From: Bradyrhizobium sp. Ghvi
GTDB taxonomy: Bacteria; Pseudomonadota; Alphaproteobacteria; Rhizobiales; Xanthobacteraceae
Direction: 5' to 3'
Assembly: GCF_900115265.1 (NCBI RefSeq)
Contig: NZ_FOVU01000011.1
Location: 62,001-126,000, forward strand
DNA: 64,000 nt
This document shows, piece after piece, positions 44,844-53,910 of the stretch. The notes beneath the pieces are model-generated. The model worked only from the letters and a program-made list of their open reading frames with translations. It was not told the DNA's origin and did no database searches. Position 1 is the stretch's first letter. The number at the start of each line of letters is the position of its first letter. Made by a program: the position numbers and the translations under genes.

Positions 44844-45296
44844 ATGCGTTATCTCCACACCATGCTGCGCGTGCGCAATCTCGATGTCGCGCTGAAGTTC
44901 TACCAGGATGCCTTGGGGCTGAAGGAGGTGCGGCGGATCGAGAACGACAAGGGGCGCTTCACGCTGGTGTTCCTGTGCTCGTCGGACGATCTCGAGGCGC
45001 TGAAGAAGCAGCCGCCGACGCGCGGCGCGCCGCTGGTCGAGCTCACCTATAATTGGGACGAGGAGAAATACGGCGAGGACCGCTTCTTCGGCCATCTCGC
45101 CTATGAGGTCGACGACATCTACGCCACTTGCGAGAAGCTGCAGAAGGCCGGCGTCACCATCAACCGGCCGCCGCGCGACGGCAACATGGCCTTCGTCCGC
45201 TCGCCCGATCTGCACTCGATCGAGCTGTTGCAGAAGGGCGAGCCGAAGCCGCCGCAGGAGCCGTGGGCCTCGATGCCCAACACCGGCCATTGGTAA
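44844..45296 (+). CDS. gloA: Lactoylglutathione lyase (glyoxalase I)
   Basis: 150 aa. The vicinal oxygen chelate fold covers the protein: begins MRYLHTMLRVRNLDVALKFY with the metal His, ENDKGRFTLVFLCSSDD, ELTYNWDEEKYGEDRFFGHLAYEVDD (read in parts) with the second His and Glu, and a C-terminal PDLHSIELLQKG with the last Glu. Converts the glutathione-methylglyoxal hemithioacetal to S-lactoylglutathione. Core gene flanking the island. Confidence 0.95.
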   Translation: MRYLHTMLRVRNLDVALKFYQDALGLKEVRRIENDKGRFTLVFLCSSDDLEALKKQPPTRGAPLVELTYNWDEEKYGEDRFFGHLAYEVDDIYATCEKLQKAGVTINRPPRDGNMAFVRSPDLHSIELLQKGEPKPPQEPWASMPNTGHW

Positions 45297-45368
45297 CGGC
45301 CGCGCCACAGGAACAAGGCCGCCTCGCCCGTGTTGTCCCTCCGACAAATGCTGATGGAGGAGAACGCG

Positions 45369-45449
45369 ATGGGACGCGGAATTTTGCTGTGGCTGCTGGG
45401 TGTGCCGATCCCGGTGATCATTCTGTTGTGGCTGTTCTTCGGCCACTGA
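45369..45449 (+). CDS. 26-residue membrane micro-protein
   Basis: MGRGILLWLLGVPIPVIILL and then a WLFFGH end. GGAGGAG is 6 bases upstream, a strong site. I recall near-identical short hydrophobic peptides in rhizobial genomes; function unknown. It is too short for most gene callers. Confidence 0.6.
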   Translation: MGRGILLWLLGVPIPVIILLWLFFGH

Positions 45450-45498
45450 TATCAGCGCAAACGCATCTTGCTGATGTCGCGCTGGTTGCTCTGCAATG

Positions 45499-45528
45499 AA
45501 AGCTCCGCTCCTCGAAGCGGAGCTTTTT
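45499..45528 (+). terminator. Terminator hairpin
   Basis: AGCTCCGCT pairs with AGCGGAGCT over 6 bases, flanked by A and T tracts (TTTTT). Closes the transcript of gloA and/or the micro-protein. Confidence 0.8.
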
Positions 45529-45615
45529 GCATGAGAGGGGCGCGGCAAGGCGCATGCCTGCTTGCAGCGATTTCCGCTATCACCCACGGCCAATCAACGT
45601 CGCGGGAGACGCTCG

Positions 45616-46254
45616 ATGCCGGACACACAGCTGACGATCTGGGGCCGCGCCAATTCGGTCAACGTGCAGAAGGTGCTGTGGTGCCTCGCCGAGCTCAGCC
45701 TGCCCTATCAGCGCATCGACGCCGGCATGCAATACGGCAAGACGCGCGAGGCCGACTATCTCGCGATGAACCCCAATGCGCGGATCCCGACGCTGGTCGA
45801 GGGCGACTTCAGCTTGTGGGAATCCAATTCGATCATGCGCTATCTGTGCCTTGCGCACGGACGCGGCACGCCGATCTACCCGGAGGCCCCGAAGCTGCGC
45901 GCCGGCGTCGACCGCTGGCTCGACTGGACGCTCTCGACGGTGCAGCCGGTCGACCGCCCGGTGTTCTGGGGCATCGTGCGCACCGCGCCCGCCGAGCGCG
46001 ACATGATCAAGGTGCAGCAGGATGCCGACGCCGCCGCCGAGGTCTGGGCGATCGCCGACCGCCTGTTGTCCACCCGACCGTTCATGGAGGGCGATGCGTT
46101 CACCCTCGCCGATATCGCCGTCGGCGCCTATGCGCGGCGCTGGCTCGGTGTCGAGGGCATCACCCGGCCGGCGCAGCCGAACCTGACGCGCTGGCTCGCC
46201 GAGCTCGGCAAGCGGCCCGGATTTGCCCAGCACGTGGCGCCGCCGATGTCGTGA
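45616..46254 (+). CDS. Glutathione S-transferase
   Basis: 212 aa from ATG 45616. Thioredoxin-fold N-domain (LTIWGRANSVNVQKVLWCLAE; NPNARIPTLVEGDFSLWESNSIMRYL with the Glu-Ser pair that binds the glutathione glutamyl group) and helical C-domain (TLADIAVGAYARRWL). Next but one to glyoxalase I, so possibly part of the same electrophile-detoxifying set. An in-frame extension to 45562 is unlikely. Confidence 0.92.
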   Translation: MPDTQLTIWGRANSVNVQKVLWCLAELSLPYQRIDAGMQYGKTREADYLAMNPNARIPTLVEGDFSLWESNSIMRYLCLAHGRGTPIYPEAPKLRAGVDRWLDWTLSTVQPVDRPVFWGIVRTAPAERDMIKVQQDADAAAEVWAIADRLLSTRPFMEGDAFTLADIAVGAYARRWLGVEGITRPAQPNLTRWLAELGKRPGFAQHVAPPMS

Positions 46255-46376
46255 ACCGCTGACGCGCATTAAGGTGCGGTGGGAGCGTGCGGAATCGCTC
46301 TGGCCGCGCAAATCGGCCGCACCCGGCTTCTACTGTGCATGGGGTTGTTTTCGCGTTTTTGGGATCAGACCCTGTC

Positions 46377-46625
46377 TCAGCGCCGGATCGCCGTGTCGGC
46401 GCTGATCGAGCCGCCGATCTTCACGCAGGTCCCGGTGGCCTCGACCATGGTGAAGCCCCGGCCATAGGAGGCGCAGCTGTTCGCCTTCGCAGACCCCGAG
46501 CCGGCGCCCTTGAGCGGCAGCGTCTTGCCGGACTGCGCTTGGGCGGTCGGTGGCAGCCGCAAGGTCTCGGCTCCGGCCGCGGCGGTCAGTGCGAGAGAGA
46601 TCAGGGCGAGGATGGCAAGGCGCAT
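46377..46625 (-). CDS. Exported porin-signature small protein
   Basis: 82 aa from ATG 46625. Signal peptide (MRLAILALISLALTAAAGAE), then a short tail with CASYGRGFTMVEATGTCVKIGG, the Cys-x-Tyr-Gly...Gly-Thr-Cys-x-Lys-x-Gly-Gly pattern that opens alphaproteobacterial porins. It stops there, so it is a porin N-terminus-like module without a barrel. Possibly the remnant of a porin gene or a small disulphide-bonded envelope protein. Confidence 0.7.
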   Translation of the reverse strand: MRLAILALISLALTAAAGAETLRLPPTAQAQSGKTLPLKGAGSGSAKANSCASYGRGFTMVEATGTCVKIGGSISADTAIRR

Positions 46626-46677
46626 GCCCGCCTTGTAGCCCGGACCGGCAGAAGGCGCCATCCGGACGGCCTGGACC

Positions 46678-46932
46678 TTAGAGGAACCGGACGCCGGCCG
46701 ATTTGCCGCGGCGCCAGATCACCTGGCAGCTCCGCCCGGTCCGCGCGTCCCGCGCAAAGGCCATCCGGATCACGCCCGGAAGCTGGCTCGCATCCTCGTC
46801 CATGGTGATCCGGGCGCCCGAGTCCGAGATGTCCTGGACCAGGCAATGCCGCGCCGCGAATCCGCCGTCGAGCGTGATCCAGGCGTGCTGCGACAGCAAT
46901 TTGCGGGCTGCGCGCTTCTTGGGCGGTGGCAT
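46678..46932 (-). CDS. PilZ domain protein
   Basis: 84 aa. Basic N-terminus (PPPKKRAARK), DISDSGARITMD strand and a C-terminal WRRGKSAGVRFL. A minimal PilZ barrel; the RxxxR loop is only partly visible, so c-di-GMP binding is uncertain. Confidence 0.8.
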   Translation of the reverse strand: MPPPKKRAARKLLSQHAWITLDGGFAARHCLVQDISDSGARITMDEDASQLPGVIRMAFARDARTGRSCQVIWRRGKSAGVRFL

Positions 46933-47158
46933 CGGCGAAAAATCTCCCGCGCCAGCGCTAGCCCAGGGAACCCTAAGAAACGGTTGAAATCACGGCCCGA
47001 ATAGTCCCGGGGGCAGGCTATCCACCGTCGCGCAAAGAGCGTTCCGGAACGGCTTGCCCAAGGGGCCAAAGGCCACTATACGTTCGCCCGCTGCAAGCCG
47101 CCGGCACGACTCGGACGGCCAGCGGGCCTGTCGCCACGTGCTATCAGGCCCGGCGTTT

Positions 47159-47233
47159 GCTCCCTTCGTCTATCGGTTAGGACGCCACCCTTTCACGGTG
47201 GAGAGAGCGGTTCGATTCCGCTAGGGAGCGCCA
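47159..47233 (+). tRNA. tRNA-Glu (anticodon TTC)
   Basis: 75 nt with encoded CCA. Acceptor GCTCCCT/AGGGAGC; anticodon stem CCACC/GGTGG around CTTTCAC gives TTC. T loop GGTTCGATTCC. Confidence 0.97.
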
Positions 47234-47243
47234 CGCAGTCCCG

Positions 47244-48887
47244 TCACCGTTCCCCCAGGAAGCTGCCCTGCACCTTCGCGCAGGCGAGCCCGACCGTGTA
47301 GACGTGGATCCCCTCGATCACGCAATGGTCCGGATTGAGCGCCAGCAGCCCGATTGCATTTTCGGCGTCGAGCGCCACCGCCGAGCGGACAACGATGCAG
47401 GGATAGTCCGCAGCGAGCTTCGCGTAGGTGTAAGGACGAAAGTTGTTCTTCAACACGTGCGTATAGGTGTTGTGGTCCAGCAGCGGCACCGTGAAGGCGC
47501 GGGCATAGGCCACGGAAAACCTTTCCCGCATCGCCCGGTCGCCCCAGAGCTGCAGCGTCATGTCCCAGCCGTGGTTCATGTCGTTCTCCGGCGCGCGCAC
47601 GAACATGCCGGAGACATTGGCGCAGGCCGGACCGGCCGCGACCACGGCCTTCGAGAGCCTCGCGCCGATCGCGTTCAAGGCAGACGACTGCAACGCCGTA
47701 GCGCGGGCGTCGATCAGGGTCACCGCGCCCGTGACTGCGCACAGGCTGCCCGCAACGAGGTTCAGCGCCGCCGGGGAAGCCATCGGAGCCAGCCGCCTGA
47801 GCTGCACCACGACCAGGACCAGCACGCCCCCGGTCTGGACCCACGGCACCAGCATGTAGTGAAGCGCATAATGTTTCGACGTCGCCACGAGGTACGCGGC
47901 ATAGATCAGGACGGCGGCCCCGAGCGTCAGGCTGACCGGATCGCGCCAGCTCCTGCTTTTGACGCACCAGGCCAGCGTAGTGCCCGCCGCTGCGACGTAT
48001 ACGCCGAGCACGAGCGGCGCCGAAACGGCAAGCTCGCGCATGTTCGACCAGAACATTCCGAAATCGATGAAACCCGCCTCGCCTTCGCCGTAATGGCCCT
48101 TGTGGGTGGCGATCTGTACAAGCCACCCGAACCCGCGTGTAATCGTTCCTGGATTGAAGATCAGGTTGAAGCCAACAAAGCCGATCGCCCCGGTGATCAT
48201 GGCGGCAGCGAAAGCCCGCCTGTTTCTCAGCAGGCACACGGCGAACAGCGCCTGCGGCAGATAGAGATATTTAGTCGAGAACCCGAGCGCGAAGGTCAAT
48301 CCGGACACGACACCGAGGCCGGTCGTCGGCGGATTGGTATCGAGCGCAGCCTTGATCACGATCGCCATCCCGAATAGCGCGATGGCGGCCATCAGGCTTT
48401 CCGGCGCAAGCACCGTCTGGAAATGAAACGTATCGGGGTGCACGAACGCGCCGGCCTGAAACAGCATCGCGGCGATCGCGCCCTGTGTTGTTCTCTCGAC
48501 CATGAGCCCGCCCGCAAGCAACGCGCCGGCAAGCACCAGCGCCTCGCTGGTGCGCGCCACCCACGTGATTGCGTCGTAGTGTCGGAGCCCGAACGCAACG
48601 ATATCGTCGGCCCGGGCGATCAGGCTCCAGCTCCTGACGATCAATTCGACGAGCAGCGTCGTCGTCGTTCCCGGGTGATCGAACTTCAGCGAGCCGTATC
48701 CGGCCGCCGCCGCCAGCCCGTTCATGGTGTAGGCCGATTCCGGATCGACCTGGACACCCCACACTGCCTGCCAGTCGGAATAGAGCAGCGTCGCCGCCAG
48801 ATACAGCGACGGCACGATGAGGACGAGTAGCGTTCTCACCCACCGTTTGGTGCGCACGTCGGCGAAATAGGAAGCGTGTGAGATCAT
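47244..48887 (-). CDS. Multi-spanning membrane glycosyltransferase (PMT/ArnT-like)
   Basis: 547 aa. About ten to twelve transmembrane helices. An Asp-Glu pair in the first large loop (VQVDPESAYTMNGL) matches the DE-type active site of GT-C enzymes that use polyprenyl-phosphate sugars, and a periplasmic C-terminal domain follows from about 440. The neighbouring gene makes polyprenyl-type donors, so the two probably glycosylate an envelope lipid or glycan. Acceptor unknown. Confidence 0.75.
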   Translation of the reverse strand: MISHASYFADVRTKRWVRTLLVLIVPSLYLAATLLYSDWQAVWGVQVDPESAYTMNGLAAAAGYGSLKFDHPGTTTTLLVELIVRSWSLIARADDIVAFGLRHYDAITWVARTSEALVLAGALLAGGLMVERTTQGAIAAMLFQAGAFVHPDTFHFQTVLAPESLMAAIALFGMAIVIKAALDTNPPTTGLGVVSGLTFALGFSTKYLYLPQALFAVCLLRNRRAFAAAMITGAIGFVGFNLIFNPGTITRGFGWLVQIATHKGHYGEGEAGFIDFGMFWSNMRELAVSAPLVLGVYVAAAGTTLAWCVKSRSWRDPVSLTLGAAVLIYAAYLVATSKHYALHYMLVPWVQTGGVLVLVVVQLRRLAPMASPAALNLVAGSLCAVTGAVTLIDARATALQSSALNAIGARLSKAVVAAGPACANVSGMFVRAPENDMNHGWDMTLQLWGDRAMRERFSVAYARAFTVPLLDHNTYTHVLKNNFRPYTYAKLAADYPCIVVRSAVALDAENAIGLLALNPDHCVIEGIHVYTVGLACAKVQGSFLGER

Positions 48888-48911
48888 TGTCGTACCGTGG
48901 CTTCCGCTTCT

Positions 48912-50363
48912 CTAGATCGCCTTGATCTTGAGGAAGGCAAAAGCCACCATCTTCAGCAGCATCCAGCCATGGCGAAACCTGGAGATCTGGGTCTCACCGT
49001 ACGTGCGCGCAGCGTAACGGATCGGGAGATCCACGGATTTCAGATTGAGCTTCGATGCGCCGAAGATCAGGTCGAAATCGCCGAACGGATCGAAATCCCC
49101 GAAATAGGCCTTACCGGTCTTCAGGCGCTGATAGTCGCTGCGGCGCAGGACCTTGGTGCCGCATAGCGTATCGGTGTAGCGCTGATTGAGCAGCCAGGAG
49201 AACAGATAGGAAAAGGTCTTGTTGGCGAGCAGGTTGAGGAAACGCATCGCGCCGTCGTCCATGGGATAGACCAGACGCGATCCATTGACGAACTCGCCCT
49301 TGCCCGACAGCAGCGCTTCGGCGAATTTCGGAAGCTGCTCCGGCGGCATCGTCAGGTCGGCATCGAGAATCATCAGCACGTCACCACGGGCTGCGTCGAA
49401 AGCGGTGAAGACGGCATCGGCTTTGCCCTTGCCGGGCTGGCGCATCACCTTGATGTCCTTGGACGGGTACGCCTGCTTGACCCGCTCCATCTCCTCGAAG
49501 GTCCCGTCCCGGCTATGGCCCTCGATGAAGATGATCTCGATATCGCTGCAAAAGTCGGGGATGCGCTGGACCGCAGGCTCGATATTGCCGCGCTCGTTGC
49601 GCGCCGGGATGACGACTGTGGCCGAAGCGAATTCTTCGCTCGCTTTGCGGTTGGAGCGCGCCACCAGATAGTGCCGAAGCGCCAGCTGGCGGATTCCCGG
49701 CAGCACGCTGACGAAACGATTGAGGAAGCGCCCGAACCCGAACATCCGCACCGGCGAGAGCACACGCTGCTCCGACTTCACCGGATCGAAATCCGCAAGT
49801 CGGGCGAGACCGCGCAAGTCGGACGGCGACAGCACGTTCTGATCCGGCTGAGACATCCGCAAACCGACAAGCTCGGCGAATTTCAACAAGGGATACCAGA
49901 GATGCGAGAAATAACCGATCACCAGCCGCGTATCCCGCGTGCAGAGCGGATGCAGCAGGGCGATGAACCTCTGACAATCCTCCAACGAACCGATCGTATC
50001 GAGGACGAGGATATAGTCGAACGGACCCTGCAGCGCATCGAGCGTTAGGGGATCCTCGGCATCGCCTTCGACGAAAGTGAGATCGGGGTGGCGCTGGCGC
50101 GCGATCGCGATCTGCTTGCCACAAAAATCGACCCCGACGCCCTGCGACGGCGCGAGGCTTGCGAGCGTATCGCCAATGCCGCATCCGATGTCGAGGACGC
50201 GACTTCCCGGTGGGATCAGAAACCGGAGATAGCGTTCATCCTCGTCATGGAAAAAACTGTTCTTCTCGCGCCATGACGCGCGATCCGCGGCGATCCGGTC
50301 AGCGTGATCGAGAATGCCTGCTTTCCGCGGAGACAGGCAGCCGGACATGACGGTCATGTCCAT
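48912..50363 (-). CDS. SAM methyltransferase fused to a GT2 glycosyltransferase
   Basis: 483 aa. N-terminal class I methyltransferase (VLDIGCGIGDTLASL, VDFCGK) to about residue 170; a helical linker; and from about 245 a GT2 domain like dolichyl-phosphate mannose synthase (ATVVIPARNERGNIEPAV, ILDADLTMPPEQ with DxD, KADAVFTAFDAARGD). No C-terminal transmembrane helix beyond a hydrophobic end (LLKMVAFAFLK). Start choice between Met1, Met3 and Met6 is open. Divergent from the PilZ gene; same strand as the GT-C gene. Confidence 0.85.
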   Translation of the reverse strand: MDMTVMSGCLSPRKAGILDHADRIAADRASWREKNSFFHDEDERYLRFLIPPGSRVLDIGCGIGDTLASLAPSQGVGVDFCGKQIAIARQRHPDLTFVEGDAEDPLTLDALQGPFDYILVLDTIGSLEDCQRFIALLHPLCTRDTRLVIGYFSHLWYPLLKFAELVGLRMSQPDQNVLSPSDLRGLARLADFDPVKSEQRVLSPVRMFGFGRFLNRFVSVLPGIRQLALRHYLVARSNRKASEEFASATVVIPARNERGNIEPAVQRIPDFCSDIEIIFIEGHSRDGTFEEMERVKQAYPSKDIKVMRQPGKGKADAVFTAFDAARGDVLMILDADLTMPPEQLPKFAEALLSGKGEFVNGSRLVYPMDDGAMRFLNLLANKTFSYLFSWLLNQRYTDTLCGTKVLRRSDYQRLKTGKAYFGDFDPFGDFDLIFGASKLNLKSVDLPIRYAARTYGETQISRFRHGWMLLKMVAFAFLKIKAI

Positions 50364-50764
50364 GGCAACACGCAGGCCTCGCCGAGCCTGCTCGAACTGA
50401 AATCAATCAAAAAATCGAACGCGGCGGCGCAAGACGCCGCAGCCAAGACAACAGACATCAACATGGTCCCCCAGACCCCGCGGTACTCAAGCGCAACTGG
50501 GCAGCGAGATCAACAGGGGACCGTCGAAGGGGTACCGGATACGCCGGGTGCGATCTGGCCAGGCCGCAACTGCTGAAGCGGGCGCAATGACCTGGCTCTA
50601 CGCGCCTAGTAACCGGGACGTTTTGTCGCCGCCCCCCGGGACCCCTATCGTTCGCTCCATTAACCGGAAATTTACCCCCGCTCCTGAGCGCCGATATCAT
50701 TTGCTTAGAATTTGACCGCTACCGTGAAACTACGGAAACAATCAGAACCACGAATTGGCGCTTA
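50364..50764. other. Intergenic, no gene seen
   Basis: 400 bases between divergent genes. A 90-residue plus-strand ORF (50304-50576) has no recognisable protein. The start of the methyltransferase fusion gene is covered by a 19-base palindrome, GGACATGACGGTCATGTCC (50343-50361). Confidence 0.5.
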
Positions 50765-51391
50765 ATGTCGGTCGCAGAGTTCCTCAGGCAGCGTGCAGTG
50801 GACGTAAGCGTGAGCGGCAGCTATTCGCTGCATCGCTGGTACGATTGCGAGGGCAAGCTGCGAAATTTCGCGTGCCGCACCAAGCGCGTTTCGCCGTTCC
50901 GCATGATCGTGGACGTACCGGTCGTCGGCAAAATCGGCGAGCGCGTGACCTCCTATTTCCAGGATTTCGGCGAATTCCAATGCACCATCAGTGCGACACT
51001 AAAGTCGGGCTTCCTGATGGAGCTCGAAATGACGCGCGCGCGTCGCGCCTGGATGTCGGAAAAGCTGACCTGGCTCGAAAAAAAGCAGAAGGACGACAGC
51101 GTCCGGGAGCTGCGACGCGACTCGCGCTTCGTCCCACAAGCCTCGCACAGCGTCCTGACACTCGCCGACGGCAGCAGCTATTCCTGCTTCATCATTGACG
51201 TCTCCACGGCCGGCGTCGCGATCTCCTGCGAATACGATCCGCCGATCGGAACGGCGCTGGCGGTCGGGGCCTGCGTCGGGCGCGTCATCCGCAAATTCGA
51301 CAATGGCTTTGCGGTCAAATTCGCCGAAAAGCAGCAGCGCGAAGACCTTGTCCGCCTGATCGTGCGCCAGCCCTTGCTGCAGTCCGCCTAA
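50765..51391 (+). CDS. PilZ-related protein
   Basis: 208 aa. The C-terminal half has RRDSRFVPQASHSVLTLADG and FIIDVSTAGVAISCEYD, a PilZ-type barrel. The N-terminal half (residues 15-90) is a second, degenerate beta-barrel (GSYSLHRWYDCEGKLRNFACRTKRVSPF read in parts), resembling a YcgR-N-like domain. Cytosolic. Function probably c-di-GMP-linked surface control. Confidence 0.75.
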   Translation: MSVAEFLRQRAVDVSVSGSYSLHRWYDCEGKLRNFACRTKRVSPFRMIVDVPVVGKIGERVTSYFQDFGEFQCTISATLKSGFLMELEMTRARRAWMSEKLTWLEKKQKDDSVRELRRDSRFVPQASHSVLTLADGSSYSCFIIDVSTAGVAISCEYDPPIGTALAVGACVGRVIRKFDNGFAVKFAEKQQREDLVRLIVRQPLLQSA

Positions 51392-51495
51392 GCCCCTCCC
51401 AACGCTGCCCTACCGCCGCCCCATTGCGGGATCAGCCTTGAAGCACGTCCGCGCCACCGGCGGGCGCCATCGCTGACTTGCGATCGGGGGACCGA

Positions 51496-51738
51496 ATGGC
51501 AGTCAACAAAATCACTTGGGACAGGGTCGGCCGGGTCACCGAGCCCGGGCGCTACATGTACACGTTCGGCTGGCTCACCATCACAGCCGGCGATCTCGAA
51601 ATCTGGAAGCAATACCCGCAGGCGGCGTTCACATTGGTCGCGCAACATGATGCCCCCGATGAATTGATCGGCGAGGAATTCCGTCTCGGCGCCTTCGATG
51701 TTGCGCCCGACGCACCGTCGCCCCTCACCGCCCACTAA
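51496..51738 (+). CDS. Small hypothetical protein
   Basis: 80 aa from ATG 51496. Begins MAVNKITWDRVGRVTEPGRY; Trp/Gly-rich with WKQYPQAAFTLVAQ. Resembles short conserved rhizobial proteins of unknown function. Its last residues (PDAPSPLTAH) are disordered. Confidence 0.65.
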   Translation: MAVNKITWDRVGRVTEPGRYMYTFGWLTITAGDLEIWKQYPQAAFTLVAQHDAPDELIGEEFRLGAFDVAPDAPSPLTAH

Positions 51739-51987
51739 ATCGAAGAAGCCTGCGTATTTCGTTGATCCGACTTGGCAATCGCCGTCTGCAGGCACGGCGG
51801 CGATCGCTACCATGGATAGCGAAGAGGCTCTGCCATACGATTGATTGTGCTTGCATTCTGCCCCAACGGCCGGGATTGATGAACGCGAGCTGTCGCGCTT
51901 GTTAAGCGAGGGGACAGCGAGTGCATGACACATGGTCGCATCGGTGGACGTAGATAACCGGACCAAGGGAACCTATTTTCGGCGCCG

Positions 51988-53028
51988 ATGTACCTGATTG
52001 AAGCATTGCCCACCGTCATCGGAACGGCCGCCATCGCCCCGGCACTATTGATGCTGTGGCTCGTCATTGCCGCCGAAGAACGCCCTGGTCCACCGGCCCA
52101 GGTCTGGACTGCCTTCCTGCTTGGCGCGGCCACCATCTCACTGCTGGGCCTTGCCCGGGCCCCTTTCGCCAAGATGGTGGCAGCGCCCGACAATCCCTGG
52201 ACGGCGCTCGCCATGCATTCCGTCTTCGGCGTCGCGCTGCCCGAGGAGGCCGTGAAGGTCATCGCGATCGTGCTGGTCTCCTCGACCAAGCGGCGGACCT
52301 TCGCCAACCCGATGGACACCGTGGTCTATGGCGCTGCCGTCGGCCTGGGCTTTGCGGCTTACGAAAACCTCGCTTATCTGGTGCAGCACGCCGAGATGTG
52401 GCGGTCGCTGGCGGCACTGCGCAGCGTGCTCACCGTCCCGTTCCACGGCGCGCTCGGCATCATCGCTGGAGCCTATCTGACGATTGCGCGCGCCGGCACG
52501 GCGCTGGGTGCGAACCGCCATCACCGCGACTGGGCCCGCCTCTCCAGCCGGCTGCTGATCTTCGCGGGCCCACTGGCGCTGCATTCGGCCTTCGACTTCC
52601 CGCTGCTCGCCCTGCAAAAGATGCCGGATCTCGATCCGACGCTGCGGATGTGGCTGGGCGGCGCTAGCCTGCTGATCGGCTTCAGCTCGATCGCCTTTGC
52701 CATCCGCCTGGTGCGCCGCGTCGCGCGTCACCACGCGCCGCGGACCGATATCGCGCGGGAAAGGCTTAGCCAATTGCGGCGAATGTGGGCGTTGCTGCTC
52801 GCCGGCGGCGGCATCGGCTTCCTTGGTCTCGCCTTCGTGCTGACCTCGATCCACCACTGGCTCATCAACCCCGAGCGCAATTTGACGCTGGCATTGATCC
52901 CGATAGGCTTCGTCTCGATCCTGCTCGGCCTTGCGCTCCTGGTCGTCACGACCGCGATCTACATTCTCGGCCGCAATCGCATCCGCACCACTGGGGAAGG
53001 ATTTTCGTCAGCGCACGGCAGCGGTTGA
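51988..53028 (+). CDS. PrsW-family intramembrane metalloprotease
   Basis: 346 aa. Eight or so transmembrane helices. Family motifs in order: Pro-Glu86-Glu87 in ALPEEAVKV, Glu126 in AAYENLAYL, VPFHGALGIIAGAY and LHSAFDFPLL with the metal histidines. PrsW-type glutamyl/metallo-proteases of the CPBP clan cut regulatory membrane proteins, for example anti-sigma factors; no anti-sigma gene is adjacent. Confidence 0.9.
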   Translation: MYLIEALPTVIGTAAIAPALLMLWLVIAAEERPGPPAQVWTAFLLGAATISLLGLARAPFAKMVAAPDNPWTALAMHSVFGVALPEEAVKVIAIVLVSSTKRRTFANPMDTVVYGAAVGLGFAAYENLAYLVQHAEMWRSLAALRSVLTVPFHGALGIIAGAYLTIARAGTALGANRHHRDWARLSSRLLIFAGPLALHSAFDFPLLALQKMPDLDPTLRMWLGGASLLIGFSSIAFAIRLVRRVARHHAPRTDIARERLSQLRRMWALLLAGGGIGFLGLAFVLTSIHHWLINPERNLTLALIPIGFVSILLGLALLVVTTAIYILGRNRIRTTGEGFSSAHGSG

Positions 53029-53097
53029 TCCACGGCATGGCAACCGCAGTGTGCGCACGCTAGATTGAACGCACACATTTCGATCCGGAGTCTGGTC

Positions 53098-53676
53098 ATG
53101 ACATCGCCTGAAGATTTTTCACGGCTGCAATCTGCGATGAGCCAGACAGTGAAGGCGCATTGGAAAGCCTTCCTGTTCGAGGGCATTTTGCTCGCCATCC
53201 TCGGTGTTGCCGCGCTGATCCTGCCGCCGCTCGCAAGCCTGGCGACCGCGATCTTCCTGGGCTGGATGTTTCTGGTCAGCGGCATCGGCGGACTGATCGC
53301 AACCTATTGGGCGCGCCACGCACCGGGCTTCTGGTGGTCGCTGGTCTCGGCGGCCCTTGCAACGCTGACCGGCATGCTCCTCCTGGCTCGCCCGATGCAG
53401 GCCGTGCTGACGCTGACCATCGTGCTCGGCGCCTATTTCCTCGCCGAGGGCGTCACCACCATCATGTATGCGCTCGAGCACCGTCGCGAGCTCAGCGGCC
53501 GCTGGTCGTGGCTCCTGATCTCGGGCCTCGTCGACATCGCGATTGCGTTCATGGTGATCATGGGACTGCCGAGCTCGGCGGAATGGGCCATCGGCGTGCT
53601 CGTCGGTATCAATCTGCTGTTCGGCGGCGCCACCATGATCGGCATGGCCCTGGCCGCGCGCAAAAGCAACAGTTGA
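53098..53676 (+). CDS. HdeD family membrane protein
   Basis: 192 aa from ATG 53098; a TTG at 53065 is rejected. Six transmembrane helices in the HdeD/DUF308 pattern (ILLAILGVAALILPP; FLGWMFLVSGIGGLI; VLGAYFLAEGVTTIMYALEHR). HdeD proteins relate to acid or membrane stress. Confidence 0.88.
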   Translation: MTSPEDFSRLQSAMSQTVKAHWKAFLFEGILLAILGVAALILPPLASLATAIFLGWMFLVSGIGGLIATYWARHAPGFWWSLVSAALATLTGMLLLARPMQAVLTLTIVLGAYFLAEGVTTIMYALEHRRELSGRWSWLLISGLVDIAIAFMVIMGLPSSAEWAIGVLVGINLLFGGATMIGMALAARKSNS

Positions 53677-53708
53677 GGTGCTCCGGAGCACCTCACGCCG
53701 ATTGGGGG

Positions 53709-53737
53709 GTGACAAGGCGCCAATGGCGCGCTATATC
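53709..53737 (+). promoter_or_regulatory. Predicted promoter of the leader/DAHP synthase transcript
   Basis: GTGACA at 53709-53714 and TATATC at 53732-53737 are separated by exactly 17 bases. The start would be at or next to 53745, the ATG of the leader peptide, making it leaderless, as described for trpL in Sinorhizobium. Confidence 0.5.
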
Positions 53738-53744
53738 GGCTGCC

Positions 53745-53825
53745 ATGATCACCGTCGCCACCAGCTATTTTTGGTACTTTAGCTACGACAGCTCGCTGGC
53801 GGCAGGAGGATCGCGCTCAATCTGA
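53745..53825 (+). CDS. Aromatic leader peptide of the attenuator
   Basis: 26 aa. Codons 8-14 are Tyr-Phe-Trp-Tyr-Phe-Ser-Tyr, so ribosomes stall when charged tRNA-Tyr, tRNA-Phe or tRNA-Trp is scarce. It ends about 25 bases before the terminator arm. No ribosome-binding site is visible, in line with a leaderless mRNA. The start of the stall run (53766) directly follows region 1 of the attenuator. Confidence 0.85.
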   Translation: MITVATSYFWYFSYDSSLAAGGSRSI

Positions 53826-53873
53826 AATATTGAAGCAAACGTCCGAACAGCCGCCAGACCTGGCGGCTTTTTT
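53757..53873 (+). promoter_or_regulatory. Transcription attenuator upstream of DAHP synthase
   Basis: Region 1 (53757-53765) pairs with region 2 (53795-53803) in 8 of 9 positions around the aromatic codons. Region 2 (CTGGCGGC, 53796-53803) is perfectly complementary to region 3 (GCCGCCAG, 53850-53857). Region 3 also forms the terminator with region 4. Stalling in the aromatic run would free 2 to pair with 3 and let transcription continue. Read-through to the stop would cover 2 and form the terminator. Confidence 0.85.
53849..53873 (+). terminator. Attenuator terminator
   Basis: AGCCGCCA pairs with TGGCGGCT over GACC and is followed by TTTTTT. It ends 38 bases before the DAHP synthase start. 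Confidence 0.9.
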
Positions 53874-53910
53874 ATTGGCCGGCAGGTCCTCAAAATGACA
53901 GGAGCCCGCC

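Noticed and set aside
50343..50361. 19-base palindrome GGACATGACGGTCATGTCC as an operator
   Set aside because: It is formed by the coding sequence of the closely spaced Met1/Met3/Met6 codons of the downstream gene, so chance is a good explanation; no matching regulator nearby.
50304..50576. 90-residue plus-strand ORF in the gap before the PilZ gene
   Set aside because: No ribosome-binding site, low-complexity polar sequence and no conserved motif.
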